From positions 41,373-105,372 of the forward strand of contig MKVW01000003.1 of NCBI GenBank assembly GCA_001898965.1: a stretch of DNA of 64,000 nucleotides, in the 5' to 3' direction. The number at the start of each line of letters is the position of its first letter. The first letter of the stretch is position 1. The notes under the pieces are model-generated. The model saw nothing but the letters and a program-made list of their open reading frames with translations, searched no databases and was not told the DNA's origin. Positions 54,431 to 63,501 of the stretch are shown piece after piece. The translations under genes and the position numbers were made by a program. The DNA comes from Rhizobiales bacterium 62-17. GTDB lineage: Bacteria; Pseudomonadota; Alphaproteobacteria; Rhizobiales; Beijerinckiaceae.

Positions 54431-54910
54431 TCAGCCCTGGCTGAGGTGCTGCAGTCGGTCGAGCACGCCTTGCAGAATATAAGCCGCAGCCATGCGATCG
54501 ACGACTTCGGCGCGTTTGGCGCGCGAGACGTCCTGTTCGATCAGTTGGCGCGTGACGGCGGCGGTCGAAAGGCGTTCGTCCTGCAAGACGAACGGCCTCT
54601 GATCGAGGGCCGCAAGGCTGCGGACGAAGGCGCGTGTCGATTGGACACGCGGGCCTTCGCTGCCATCCATGTTGAGCGGCAGGCCGATGACGAAGGCGGC
54701 GATATCGTAGGTGGTCGCCAGCTCGAGCAGGCGCGCGGCGTCCTTGCTGAATTTGACCCGCCGGATCGTTTCGAGCGGCGTGGCGATGCGCCGTTCCACA
54801 TCGGAAATCGCCAGGCCGATGGTTTTCGTGCCCAGATCGATGCCCATCAGACGCGATCGCGCGTGCAGACGGGGCAGAAGGGTGTCGGGGGTGACGATTT
54901 CGACGGTCAT
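54431..54910 (-). CDS. ruvX: RuvX/YqgF: putative pre-16S rRNA nuclease
   Basis: 159 residues with an RNase H-like fold: [44 protein letters not shown] and [15 protein letters not shown]. The acidic residues of the active site are kept. The family was first called a Holliday-junction resolvase, and is now considered to process the 5' end of 16S rRNA. It is divergent from gatC. Confidence 0.9.
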   Translation of the reverse strand: MTVEIVTPDTLLPRLHARSRLMGIDLGTKTIGLAISDVERRIATPLETIRRVKFSKDAARLLELATTYDIAAFVIGLPLNMDGSEGPRVQSTRAFVRSLAALDQRPFVLQDERLSTAAVTRQLIEQDVSRAKRAEVVDRMAAAYILQGVLDRLQHLSQG

Positions 54911-55062
54911 CGGGCCGGCCTATCACGGCCACGCGGGCCTGTCTTGCTGATCCCACGCCGGAATCCGGTCCAAGGAGCATATTCGGGCCGATTCAGCTTA
55001 AATTTGCCCGGTGGGTGGCGCAAATGCTATAGCCGCGCAGCTTTCAACCATATGGGGATTTC

Positions 55063-55350
55063 ATGTCGGTCGATCACGCGACCGTGCGGCGTATTGCGCA
55101 TCTGGCGCGGATCGCCGTCACTGAAGAAGAGGTGCCGCACCTCGCCGGCGAACTTAACGCCATTCTGTCTTTCGTTGCCGAACTCGACAAGGTCGATGTC
55201 GCGGGTGTCGAGCCGATGACCTCGGTCATTCCGATGCATATGCGCATGCGCGCCGATGTGGTGACCGATCAGGCTGGCGCCGACGCCGTCGTCGCCAATG
55301 CGCCGCGCAGCGAAGAACATTTCTTTGTTGTGCCGAAGGTGGTCGAATGA
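55063..55350 (+). CDS. gatC: Asp-tRNA(Asn)/Glu-tRNA(Gln) amidotransferase subunit C
   Basis: 95 residues. The GatC pattern is [40 protein letters not shown] and the C-terminal [12 protein letters not shown]. It wraps around GatA and GatB and stabilises the complex. It shares ATGA with gatA. Its presence implies that the organism makes Gln-tRNA or Asn-tRNA indirectly. Confidence 0.93.
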   Translation: MSVDHATVRRIAHLARIAVTEEEVPHLAGELNAILSFVAELDKVDVAGVEPMTSVIPMHMRMRADVVTDQAGADAVVANAPRSEEHFFVVPKVVE

Positions 55351-56867
55351 GCCAGCCGACCGACCTTACCCTCGCCGAAGCCCGCGACGCGCTCACCAAG
55401 CGCAGTCTCTCCGCGACGGAACTGACGCAAGCCCATCTCGATGCCATTGCCGGCGCGCGCGCCCTGAATGCGTTCATCGTCGAGACGCCGGAGCAGGCGT
55501 TGGCTATGGCGAAGGCCTCCGACGAGAAGATCGCGCGGGGCGATGCGGGCCCGCTCGAAGGCCTGCCGATTGGCGTCAAGGATCTCTATGCCACCAAGGG
55601 TGTGCATACCCAGGCGTGCAGTCACATCCTCGACGGCTTCAAGCCCGTCTATGAATCGACGGTCACGGCGCAGCTCTGGCGTGACGGCGCGGTGATGCTC
55701 GGCAAGCTCAACATGGATGAGTTCGCCATGGGCTCGTCGAACGAGACCTCTTTCTATGGTCCGGTCGCTTCGCCTTGGTTGCCGCCGAACTGGACGGTGG
55801 ATCAGGGCAGGGCGGCGCTCGCGGGCGACAAGCAGGGACTGCTCGTGCCCGGCGGTTCGTCGGGTGGCTCGGCGTCCGCGGTGGCGGCGCGCCTGTGCTT
55901 GGCCGCTACTGCCTCTGACACGGGCGGTTCGATCCGTCAGCCGGCGGCGTTCACCGGCACGGTTGGTATCAAGCCCACTTATGGCCGGTGCTCGCGCTGG
56001 GGCATGGTGGCCTTCGCCTCGTCGCTCGATCAGGCGGGACCGATCGCGCGCTCGGTGCGCGATTGCGCCATCCTGTTGCAGTCGATGGCGGGTTACGACG
56101 CCAAGGATTCGACCAGCGCCGATCTGCCGGTGCCCGACTATGAGAAGGCCATTGGTGCTTCCGTGCGCGGCATGCGCATCGGTATCCCGAAGGAATATCG
56201 TCTCGACGGTATGCCCGAAGAGATCGAGGCGTTGTGGCAGCAGGGCATTGCCTGGCTGAAGGAAGCCGGCGCCGAAATCGTCGACATCAGTCTGCCGCAC
56301 ACGCGCTATGCGCTGCCGGCTTATTACATCGTCGCGCCGGCGGAAGCCTCGTCCAATCTCGCCCGCTATGACGGCGTGCGTTATGGTCTGCGTGTGCCCG
56401 GCAAAGACATCATCGGCATGTACGAGAACACGCGCGCCGAAGGCTTCGGCAAGGAAGTGCGCCGGCGCGTGATGATCGGCACCTATGTACTGTCGGCGGG
56501 CTATTACGACGCCTACTACGTCAAGGCGCAGAAGATCCGCACCTTGATCAAGCGCGACTTCGAAACCGTCTTCGCCGATGGTGTCGATGCCATTCTGACG
56601 CCGGCGACGCCGTCGGCGGCTTTCGGCATCGGCGAGAAGGGCTCCGCCGATCCGATCGAGATGTACCTGAACGACATCTTCACCGTCACGGTGAACATGG
56701 CCGGCCTGCCGGGTATCGCGGTGCCTGCCGGACTGTCGCGCGAAGGCCTGCCGCTCGGTCTGCAACTGATCGGCAAGCCGTTCGAGGAGCAGACGCTGTT
56801 CACCTTGGCCGAGGCGATCGAACGGGCGGCGGGCCGCATCAGCCTGCCCGAAACGTGGTGGTCATAA
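55347..56867 (+). CDS. gatA: Asp-tRNA(Asn)/Glu-tRNA(Gln) amidotransferase subunit A
   Basis: 506 residues. Amidase-signature protein with the catalytic Lys in [10 protein letters not shown] and the Ser/cis-Ser in [14 protein letters not shown] and [15 protein letters not shown]. It hydrolyses glutamine and feeds ammonia to GatB. Overlaps gatC by four bases, and gatB follows after 19 bases. The length is normal for the family. Confidence 0.95.
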   Translation: MSQPTDLTLAEARDALTKRSLSATELTQAHLDAIAGARALNAFIVETPEQALAMAKASDEKIARGDAGPLEGLPIGVKDLYATKGVHTQACSHILDGFKPVYESTVTAQLWRDGAVMLGKLNMDEFAMGSSNETSFYGPVASPWLPPNWTVDQGRAALAGDKQGLLVPGGSSGGSASAVAARLCLAATASDTGGSIRQPAAFTGTVGIKPTYGRCSRWGMVAFASSLDQAGPIARSVRDCAILLQSMAGYDAKDSTSADLPVPDYEKAIGASVRGMRIGIPKEYRLDGMPEEIEALWQQGIAWLKEAGAEIVDISLPHTRYALPAYYIVAPAEASSNLARYDGVRYGLRVPGKDIIGMYENTRAEGFGKEVRRRVMIGTYVLSAGYYDAYYVKAQKIRTLIKRDFETVFADGVDAILTPATPSAAFGIGEKGSADPIEMYLNDIFTVTVNMAGLPGIAVPAGLSREGLPLGLQLIGKPFEEQTLFTLAEAIERAAGRISLPETWWS

Positions 56868-56886
56868 GTAATTTCGGAAGTCAGTC

Positions 56887-58359
56887 ATGAGCGCATCCGC
56901 AGCCAAACCATCCAAGCTCGTCAAGGGCGCCACTGGCGATTGGGAAATCGTCGTCGGCATGGAGATCCATGCGCAGGTGAATTCCCGCGCCAAACTGTTC
57001 TCCGGTGCCTCCACCGCGTTCGGCGGCGAAGCCAATACCCATGTCTCGCTGGTCGACGCGGCCATGCCGGGCATGTTGCCGGTCATCAACGAGGAATGCG
57101 TCAAGCAGGCCGTGCGTACCGGCCTCGGCCTGAAGGCTGAGATCAACCTGCGTTCGGTCTTTGATCGTAAGAATTATTTTTATCCTGATCTGCCGCAAGG
57201 CTATCAGATCAGCCAGTACAAGAGCCCCATCGTCGGCGAAGGCGAAGTCATCGTCGATGTATCGCCGACCGAACAAGTCCGCGTCGGCATCGAACGACTG
57301 CATCTGGAACAGGATGCCGGCAAGTCGGTGCATGACCAATCACCTGACGCCAGTCTGGTCGATCTCAACCGTTCCGGCGTGGCCTTGATGGAAATCGTTT
57401 CAAAACCGGACATCCGCTCGGCGGATGAGGCGCGCGCCTATGTCTCCAAGATGCGCACCATCCTGCGCTACATCGGCACCTGCGATGGCGATATGGAGAA
57501 GGGCAATCTGCGCGCCGACGTGAACGTCTCTGTCCGTCGTCCAGGCCAACCGTTCGGCACGCGTTGCGAGATCAAGAACGTCAATTCGATTCGCTTCATC
57601 GGCCAGGCCGTGGATGTGGAAGCGCGTCGCCAGATCGAAATTCTGGAAGACGGCGGCAGCATCGTACAGGAGACGCGGCTCTTCGATCCGGCACGCGGCG
57701 AAACGCGCTCCATGCGCTCCAAGGAAGAGGCGCACGACTACCGTTATTTCCCCGATCCGGATCTACTGCCGCTCGAATTCGACCAGGCCTTTGTCGATGC
57801 GCTGGCCGCGGATTTGCCCGAGCTGCCCGATGCGAAGATCGCCCGCTTTACGAGCGACTATGGCCTGCAGGCTTATGATGCCAACGTGCTCGCCAGCGAG
57901 CGGGAGTCGGCTGAATATTTCGAAGCCGTCGCGCGCGGGCGGGACGCCAAGACGGCGGCCAACTGGGTGATCAACGAACTCTTCGGACGGCTGAACCGGG
58001 AAGGGATCGAGATCACCGCGTCGCCGGTATCGGCGGAGCAGCTCGGCGCCATCCTCGACCTGCTGGCCGCCTCCACCATCTCCGGCAAGATCGCCAAGGA
58101 TGTGTTCGAGATCGTCTGGAAAGAAGGCGGCGACCCGCATGCCATCGTCGAAGCACGAGGTATGAAGCAGGTCACCGATACGGGTGCGATCGAGGCGGTG
58201 ATCGATGCCATCGTCGCCGCCAATGCGGACAAGGTCGCGCAGGTTCAGGCGAAGCCAACGATGCTTGGATGGTTCGTCGGACAGGTCATGAAGCAGAGCG
58301 GCGGTAAGGCCAATCCGCAGGTCGTGAACGACCTTCTGAAGAGCAAACTCGGACTCTGA
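56887..58359 (+). CDS. gatB: Asp-tRNA(Asn)/Glu-tRNA(Gln) amidotransferase subunit B
   Basis: 490 residues. Cradle domain with [21 protein letters not shown] and [14 protein letters not shown], then [21 protein letters not shown]. The C-terminal helical and YqeY-like tail contacts tRNA ([20 protein letters not shown]). It binds the mischarged tRNA and activates its side-chain carboxyl with ATP. It is the last gene of gatCAB. Confidence 0.95.
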   Translation: MSASAAKPSKLVKGATGDWEIVVGMEIHAQVNSRAKLFSGASTAFGGEANTHVSLVDAAMPGMLPVINEECVKQAVRTGLGLKAEINLRSVFDRKNYFYPDLPQGYQISQYKSPIVGEGEVIVDVSPTEQVRVGIERLHLEQDAGKSVHDQSPDASLVDLNRSGVALMEIVSKPDIRSADEARAYVSKMRTILRYIGTCDGDMEKGNLRADVNVSVRRPGQPFGTRCEIKNVNSIRFIGQAVDVEARRQIEILEDGGSIVQETRLFDPARGETRSMRSKEEAHDYRYFPDPDLLPLEFDQAFVDALAADLPELPDAKIARFTSDYGLQAYDANVLASERESAEYFEAVARGRDAKTAANWVINELFGRLNREGIEITASPVSAEQLGAILDLLAASTISGKIAKDVFEIVWKEGGDPHAIVEARGMKQVTDTGAIEAVIDAIVAANADKVAQVQAKPTMLGWFVGQVMKQSGGKANPQVVNDLLKSKLGL

Positions 58360-59011
58360 ATCGCTCGAATCAAGCTGCCCCGATTCGGGGCAGTTGCGCG
58401 ATTTTGGGTTTCGAAGGCGATCGCAAGCGCCAAAATTTTCTCTATTCCCAAAATTTTTTTTGAGGTGTTGCCGACGTGTCGGCGACACCTTTCGGCATGG
58501 TTACGCGTTGACAGGAAACCATGCGTCGACGTCCCGCGACTCGGTGTCTTTAACCTCGTGCTTGATGTGCCGATGTCGATGTGAAGAACGGCGACGCGAT
58601 TACGAAGCGCCGCCTTTCGCCGATCATGATCAGCGGGTGGGACGCTTTTCGTCGTCAATTCAGTTTTTCAGGAGAATCAATGAGTTTCTTTATTGAATCG
58701 ATCAGCTATGCCGCCGATCGATGATCATCGCGCGCGTCGCTTGGACGTTGTGTCCATGTATAACGTGAGTGGGCTGAGAGGGGATGCGGCTCGATGCCGA
58801 TGGTGGGTTGGTGTTGTTGAATCTTGATCGACGAGTCGATGCCGCGCGTGTGCCTTTGGATGCGTTGGAAGAGGCGTCGCCGAGGCGTCGAAAGGCATCG
58901 CAACGCGCTCTCCGGCACACGGATGACTTGCACAACTAGTTAACCTCGCTAACTTATGTCTGCCTGATGCCGACGGAAGCTCGTCGGCTGTCAACTTAGA
59001 GGGGACCTCAG
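58360..59011. other. 652-base stretch mostly without genes, leader of the Lys-rich gene
   Basis: It begins with a modest hairpin CTGCCCC / GGGGCAG (58375-58393) that may end gatCAB. CCAAAATTTT then occurs twice (near 58431 and 58449). A stem AGGTGT...ACACCT lies at about 58462-58490. A tiny ORF with a good ribosome site is at 58680. The section 58725-58960 is rich in CGATG- and GTCG-type words but has no long ORF. A non-coding RNA or long leader is possible. Confidence 0.4.
58680..58724 (+). other. 14-codon ORF with strong Shine-Dalgarno (possible leader peptide)
   Basis: AGGAG at 58670-58674 precedes the ATG by five bases. The peptide is MSFFIESISYAADR. It lies 290 bases before the lysine-rich gene. 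It could be a regulatory leader peptide or chance. Confidence 0.25.
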
Positions 59012-59137
59012 ATGGCTAAGGCAGCTAAGCGTAAACCGGCCAAGAAGGCCGCGAAGAAAGCAGTGAAGAAGGCGACCGCCAAGAAGAAGGTTGCCAAGAA
59101 GAAGACCGCCAAGAAGAAAGCTTCTAAGAAGAAGTAA
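59012..59137 (+). CDS. 41-residue lysine/alanine-rich histone H1-like protein
   Basis: Found by reading the sequence; it is too short for usual ORF lists. GAGGGG lies eight to nine bases before the ATG. The product has 21 Lys, 12 Ala and 1 Arg in 41 residues and no acidic residue: MAKAAKRKPAKKAAKKAVKK, then KKVAKKKTAKKKASKKK. Tri-lysine/alanine units resemble histone H1 tails, AlgP-type proteins and the C-terminal tail of TopA encoded at 46093-49020. DNA or RNA binding, or compaction, is the likely role. Confidence 0.75.
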   Translation: MAKAAKRKPAKKAAKKAVKKATAKKKVAKKKTAKKKASKKK

Positions 59138-59163
59138 GGGGCTTTCGGGCGGACCGGCTTAGG

Positions 59164-59189
59164 CTGGTCAGGCTCGAAGCGCTGACCAG
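59164..59189. terminator. Hairpin after the lysine-rich gene
   Basis: CTGGTCAG / CTGACCAG with an inner GCT/AGC pairing. It is 27 bases past the stop. There is no T-run, so termination is uncertain. Confidence 0.4.
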
Positions 59190-59391
59190 ACTTCAGCGGT
59201 TCGGAGACATAAGCGAAATGTTTTGGTCGGTCCGTTTGCCAGGTTTTTGCCTTCAAACAGTCTAGACAATTAACAGATCGTTTCGTTCAGGTCTCATCTT
59301 CATCTCGTCCCTCGCATGGCAACATGCGGGGGACAATCGTTTTAAGGGGGGCCGTTCGAGGCCTGCCTTTGAGGGGTATCCGGACGGGCGT

Positions 59392-59775
59392 TCAGCGCTT
59401 GTCGCGCCGGTATTGCTCGGCGCAGTCCTGGGCGAAGTCGCGCCAGAGGCGCCCACTTGCTGTTCCATCGAGCTTCATCGCCTGCCAGCGGGCGGCGCAA
59501 TAGCGCAAAGCTTCGCGGCTGAGCGGCGGACGGTCCGTTTGCGTTTCGGGCTGGGGCGAAGGGGGTGGTTGTTCGGTGGGCGCGACCGGTTGGTCGAGTG
59601 TCTGCGGGCGTCGCGGCGGCAGCGGAACTTCGGCGGGCAGTGTGGTGCGGGCGCCTTGGCCGAGCGCAGGCGCCACCGCGAACACGGCAAGCGCTGATCC
59701 GATCGACAGGACAAGCGGGCAAATCGCGCTGGGGCGGTACACCAGCCACCGCCGGCTGCTTGCGTTTCCCTTCAT
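59392..59775 (-). CDS. Small exported proline-rich protein
   Basis: 127 residues from the ATG at 59775. A basic start and hydrophobic core (ICPLVLSIGSALAVFAVAP) make a signal peptide or anchor. A proline-rich linker follows (VPLPPRRPQ, PPPSPQPE), then a short helical domain with two cysteines, LRYCAARWQAMKLDG and FAQDCAEQYRR. This architecture is common in small periplasmic proteins of this order with no known function. The frame stays open to 60087, but that part lies in the divergent spacer. Confidence 0.65.
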   Translation of the reverse strand: MKGNASSRRWLVYRPSAICPLVLSIGSALAVFAVAPALGQGARTTLPAEVPLPPRRPQTLDQPVAPTEQPPPSPQPETQTDRPPLSREALRYCAARWQAMKLDGTASGRLWRDFAQDCAEQYRRDKR

Positions 59776-59897
59776 GGGTCTTTCAGGGCACAGGATGACG
59801 CCACATGCAAGGGCCGAAGGTGTATGGCGGCTTCGTGCGAATATCTTATTCCGCCCAACTTCATGGTTCCATGTGGGCAGCGCCTGCGAAGTGTCTC

Positions 59898-59925
59898 GGA
59901 TTGCAGACCTTGGGATTGCAGACCT
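59898..59925 (+). promoter_or_regulatory. Tandem direct repeat in the promoter of the MetE-like gene
   Basis: GGATTGCAGACCT occurs at 59898-59910 and again at 59913-59925 (15-base period). A small inverted repeat AGCGG/CCGCT is nearby (about 59974-59990). These are candidate regulator sites 130-160 bases before the start at 60059. Confidence 0.45.
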
Positions 59926-60058
59926 CTTGCGCCAGTCAAACGCCGGAGTACGATCCTCCGACAAGCGGCTGCAAATCCGCTGTAGGGAGAGCGCCGTATC
60001 AAAGCAAACGGAACGCGATGCGCCGGACAATCCCGCGACCGAGAAGGAGGGCGGCGAG

Positions 60059-61192
60059 ATGGTGGCTGATGTGAAGACCGCGAGCATGGCGTCGGACTAC
60101 CGATGCGATCAGGTCGGCAGCCTGTTGCGACCGCCGCATCTTCTCGATGCCCGCGATGACTTCAAGGCGGGGCGGATCGATCGTGTCGCGCTGCGTGCGG
60201 CGGAAGACACGGCCGTGCTGGACGTTTTGCAGGTGCAGAAAGAGGCCGGCATGGCGATCTTCACCGATGGCGAAATGCGACGGGATTCCTGGCAGACCGT
60301 ATTCAGCGAGGCGGTCGACGGGTTCGAGGAAAAATATCCTCTGCGCGAGTTCAAACGGCCCGATGGCACCGTGGCGCGGCTGCAAATGCACACCAAGGCG
60401 ATCACCGGCAAAGTGCGGCAGAAGAAGCGTCTGGCCGATGTCGATGCGGCATTTCTGAGCCGGCACGCGCCGGGGCCCTTCAAGATCACCATGCCGAGCC
60501 CGGCGATGATCGCGCGGCAAAGCTATCGGCGGGGCGACACCGATAAGGCCTATCCCGACGCCAACGATCTGCGTTCCGATATTGGCGGCATCGTCACCGG
60601 CGAGATGAAGGCGCTTGTCGGGGAGGGCTGCGCTTATATCCAGCTCGATGAAGGGTTCACCATCTATGCCGACCCGGCGCGCCTCACGGTGATGACCGAG
60701 GAAGGGCTCGATGCCGATCAGGCGCTGGAGGAGGACATCGCCCTGGAGAACGCCTGCTATGACGCGGTGCGCCGGCCAGGCCTCACCCTGGCGATGCATC
60801 TGTGCCGGGGCAGCCGTTCCGGCTTCATGCGCGGCAAGGGCGGCTATGACTGGCTGGCCGAGCGGCTGTTCGACCGGTTGCATGTCGATCGCTATCTGCT
60901 CGAATACGACAGCGACAAGGTGGGCGGCTTCGAGCCGCTGCGGCATCTGCCCAAGGGCAAGGTGGCGGTGCTGGGGCTGGTCAGCAGCACCAATCCTCGG
61001 CTTGAAACCCGCGATGAATTGCTGCGGCGCATCGAAAGCGCCACCCAGCATTGTCCGATCGAACGGCTTGCCATCAGCAGCCAATGCGGTTTCCAGGGCG
61101 CGGCGACGCGCGACGGGGCGCATATGAGTTTCGACGATCAGCGCCGCAAGCTGGAGCGGATCGGCGAAGTCGCCCAAGAAGTCTGGGGCTAA
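60059..61192 (+). CDS. Cobalamin-independent methionine synthase-like protein (MetE catalytic domain only)
   Basis: 377 residues from the ATG at 60059, with AGGAGGG eight bases upstream. Only the C-terminal TIM-barrel of MetE is represented. The zinc set is His247 and Cys249 (MHLCRGS), Glu282 (LLEYDSD) and Cys343 (SSQCGFQ), with the amine-binding QLDEGF. Full MetE is about 750 residues, so this is the short family often found outside methionine synthesis. It may transfer a methyl group from, or to, another thiol. It lies beside a solute-binding protein and a dioxygenase. Confidence 0.85.
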   Translation: MVADVKTASMASDYRCDQVGSLLRPPHLLDARDDFKAGRIDRVALRAAEDTAVLDVLQVQKEAGMAIFTDGEMRRDSWQTVFSEAVDGFEEKYPLREFKRPDGTVARLQMHTKAITGKVRQKKRLADVDAAFLSRHAPGPFKITMPSPAMIARQSYRRGDTDKAYPDANDLRSDIGGIVTGEMKALVGEGCAYIQLDEGFTIYADPARLTVMTEEGLDADQALEEDIALENACYDAVRRPGLTLAMHLCRGSRSGFMRGKGGYDWLAERLFDRLHVDRYLLEYDSDKVGGFEPLRHLPKGKVAVLGLVSSTNPRLETRDELLRRIESATQHCPIERLAISSQCGFQGAATRDGAHMSFDDQRRKLERIGEVAQEVWG

Positions 61193-61227
61193 ACTCAGAC
61201 GGCGGATCGGCAGAGGGAGGGCTGGTC

Positions 61228-62196
61228 ATGCGCATAAGACGTCTGCACCTATGGGTTGCCGCTGTCGCCTTAACCCTGGCGCCACGTCTGGCGCTGGCGG
61301 CCTATCCCGACCACCCGATCAAGGTGATCTGCACCTATGTGGCGGGCGGCGGGGGCGATCTGATGGTGCGCTACTATGCGCGGGCGCTCAGTGAACTGGC
61401 GGGCCAGCCGGTCATCGTCGAGAACCGCGTCGGCGCCAACGGCCATGTCGGCAATCAGGCGGCGATGGATGCCAAGCCCGACGGCTATACGCTGCTGATC
61501 ACCGGCGCGTCCGCCTATGTCGGTAATCCGCTGTTCATGAAGAGCGCCGATTATGATCCGAACACCGCGCTCAAGGCGGTCGCCACCTTGAACGAGCTGG
61601 GGCTGGCGCTGGCGGTCAATCCCAAGCTCGACGTTCATTCAGTCGCCGATCTGACCAAGTTCATCAAGGAGAAGAACGGCCGGGCGCGCTATGGCGCGCA
61701 GACTTCAAGCGCCATGGTCGCCGCCAGTCTCTTTCTGCAAAAGATCGGCGCGACGGCGACGCAGGTGAACTACAAGAGCGCCGGTGATGCCGCTGCCGAC
61801 ACGACCGCCGGCCTGATCGATTTCTTCTTTCCCGACATCACATTGGCCATGGCGCAGGCCTCGCAGGGGCGGCTGCGCCTGTTGGCGTCGACGCCGGCCA
61901 ATCCGGTGTCGGCGGCGCCCAATCTGCAAACCATGCAGCAGGCCGGCGTGCCGGATTTTTCCTATTCGGTGATCTGGGCGGCGTGGTTCCCCAAGGACAC
62001 ACCTGATCCGATCGTCAATCAGATGCACGGCTGGCTGACCGAGATCGTCAAACGGCCGGAGACGAAGAAATTCCTGTTCGATGTCGGCGCCGATCAGCGC
62101 ATCTCGCAAACCCCTGCGGACATGGCGCGGATCATTAAGAGCGAGTTCGAGAACTGGAAGAAGATCGTCGAGGCGGCGAAGATCGAGCGGCAATAG
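61228..62196 (+). CDS. Tripartite tricarboxylate transporter (Bug) family solute-binding protein
   Basis: 322 residues with a signal peptide ending in LALAA (about residue 25). The TTT/Bug pattern is YPDHPIKVICTYVAGGGGDL, GQPVIVENRVGANGHVGNQAA and PDGYTLLITG. It binds an organic acid in the periplasm. No TctA/TctB membrane genes are in view, as usual for orphan Bug proteins. GGGAGGG precedes the start, 35 bases after the MetE-like gene, so they are probably one operon. Confidence 0.88.
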   Translation: MRIRRLHLWVAAVALTLAPRLALAAYPDHPIKVICTYVAGGGGDLMVRYYARALSELAGQPVIVENRVGANGHVGNQAAMDAKPDGYTLLITGASAYVGNPLFMKSADYDPNTALKAVATLNELGLALAVNPKLDVHSVADLTKFIKEKNGRARYGAQTSSAMVAASLFLQKIGATATQVNYKSAGDAAADTTAGLIDFFFPDITLAMAQASQGRLRLLASTPANPVSAAPNLQTMQQAGVPDFSYSVIWAAWFPKDTPDPIVNQMHGWLTEIVKRPETKKFLFDVGADQRISQTPADMARIIKSEFENWKKIVEAAKIERQ

Positions 62197-62227
62197 GGGG
62201 ATCGTGATCGCTTGCCGCAACCTTGGT

Positions 62228-62375
62228 GTCATACCGGACACGCGCAGCGTGATCCGGTATCCAGGGGCAACTGGCAGGATATCAGGTCGCGGCTTCCCGT
62301 AGAGCGTCCTACGAAAGCAAACATTTTTCCCTTTGCCCTGGATCCCGGATCGCCTGCTGCGCAGGCGTCCGGGAA
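62228..62375. repeat. Intergenic palindromic repeats
   Basis: Two imperfect palindromes: TACCGGACACGC...GTGATCCGGTA (about 62230-62261) and TCCCGGATCGCCTG CTG CGCAGGCGTCCGGGA (about 62343-62375). The style is that of dispersed CCGGATC-type palindromes common between genes in this order. They lie between converging genes. Confidence 0.6.
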
Positions 62376-62399
62376 GACACGGACAGCGTGGATACGTTT

Positions 62400-63344
62400 C
62401 TAGGTCACCACGGATTCAAAGAAGCGCGGCGACAGTTCCGGTCCCCACTGCGCCAGGTTTTCTGCCGTTGCTGGATAGTCGCCGGGCGGCACGCTGGCAT
62501 TGAGCAAGTCGCCGTCGGCGTAGTGTTCGAAAATATGGCCCCAGGGGCTGCGCCAATAGTCGAAGACCTGGCTGCCGAGGAGATGGCGGCCGACGCCCCA
62601 TTCCTGCTTCCACCCTTTGCCCTGCAGCCAATAGTGGCCGATCTGAACCGCGTCCGGATCCTGCACCTCGAAAGAGACGTGGTGGACGTTGATATCGCCG
62701 GGCGCATGCAGGGCGAAGATGGTGTGATGATCGGCCGGCTTATCGCCCCGGTTGCAGCGCATGAACGTGCCTAATGTCACCTTGGGATCGTCAGGCACGT
62801 GCAGCCGGTCGGTGACCAGCATGCCGAGCGTGTTGATGAACCAGTCGCGGGCGGCGCTGCCGTCGGTGAATTTCAGCACGCAATGACCCAGCCGAATGAT
62901 CTTGGCGGATTCGTTCTTCGGCCGTTGCAATTCGAACAGGCGGTTCTTCTCGTAGCCGAAGTTGATCGCCAGTGGATCGCGGATATCGAGCCGTTCGACG
63001 GGCTTGATGCCGTGCACCAGGTCGATCCGATAGCCGTCCGGCCCCTGCATGCGCACGCGCTTGCCGCCGCCCGGCGCATCGATGGTTTCGATGGCGGACG
63101 AGCCGGGCAGGCGCGCGGCTTCATCGAGTTCCGCTTCCGAGCCCGCCAGCATGCCGACAGCGGCGAAGCCTGGCTCGCCCTTTTCCGTCACGTGGATGTA
63201 GGGATAGTCGCCGGCCCCGCGCATATAGAGCCTGTCGGGTTCACGCAGCGTCCGATACATGCCGAAATCGGTCAGAAACTGTTCCATCTTGTCGAGATCG
63301 GGCGCCCGATACACGACATAGACGATATCCTGCACCTTGATCAT
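62400..63344 (-). CDS. VOC-family protein, extradiol dioxygenase-like
   Basis: 314 residues from the ATG at 63344, with GGAGGACACC upstream. Two vicinal-oxygen-chelate modules (about 1-115 and 148-285) are seen. The second holds the ligand triad expected of catechol 2,3-dioxygenase types: His154 (RLGHCVLKF), His221/222 (NVHHVSFEV) and Glu273 (GHIFEHYADGD). It should open an aromatic diol with iron and O2, but the ring substrate is unknown. It is divergent from the lyase at 63502. Confidence 0.85.
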   Translation of the reverse strand: MIKVQDIVYVVYRAPDLDKMEQFLTDFGMYRTLREPDRLYMRGAGDYPYIHVTEKGEPGFAAVGMLAGSEAELDEAARLPGSSAIETIDAPGGGKRVRMQGPDGYRIDLVHGIKPVERLDIRDPLAINFGYEKNRLFELQRPKNESAKIIRLGHCVLKFTDGSAARDWFINTLGMLVTDRLHVPDDPKVTLGTFMRCNRGDKPADHHTIFALHAPGDINVHHVSFEVQDPDAVQIGHYWLQGKGWKQEWGVGRHLLGSQVFDYWRSPWGHIFEHYADGDLLNASVPPGDYPATAENLAQWGPELSPRFFESVVT

Positions 63345-63501
63345 CAGGTGTCCTCCCTGGTGGCCCTGTGGCCTCCCTCGCGGGGCCGTAAGCTTCCACC
63401 TTTTTCCCTGGATGTGAAGGCCCATGAATGGCAAAGCATGCCCAGACTGGCGAACGTATCTGGCAAGCGGGCGGCCGGCGGATTTTGCTGGAGGAAACGA
63501 T

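Noticed and set aside
56862-57146. Minus-strand ORFs inside gatB
   Set aside because: Shadows of gatB in another frame, with no ribosome site or family pattern.
58937-58955. GTTAACCTCGCTAACTT as a CtrA site
   Set aside because: The second half is AACTT, not TTAAC, at the required spacing. It is better described as a short direct repeat of TAAC.
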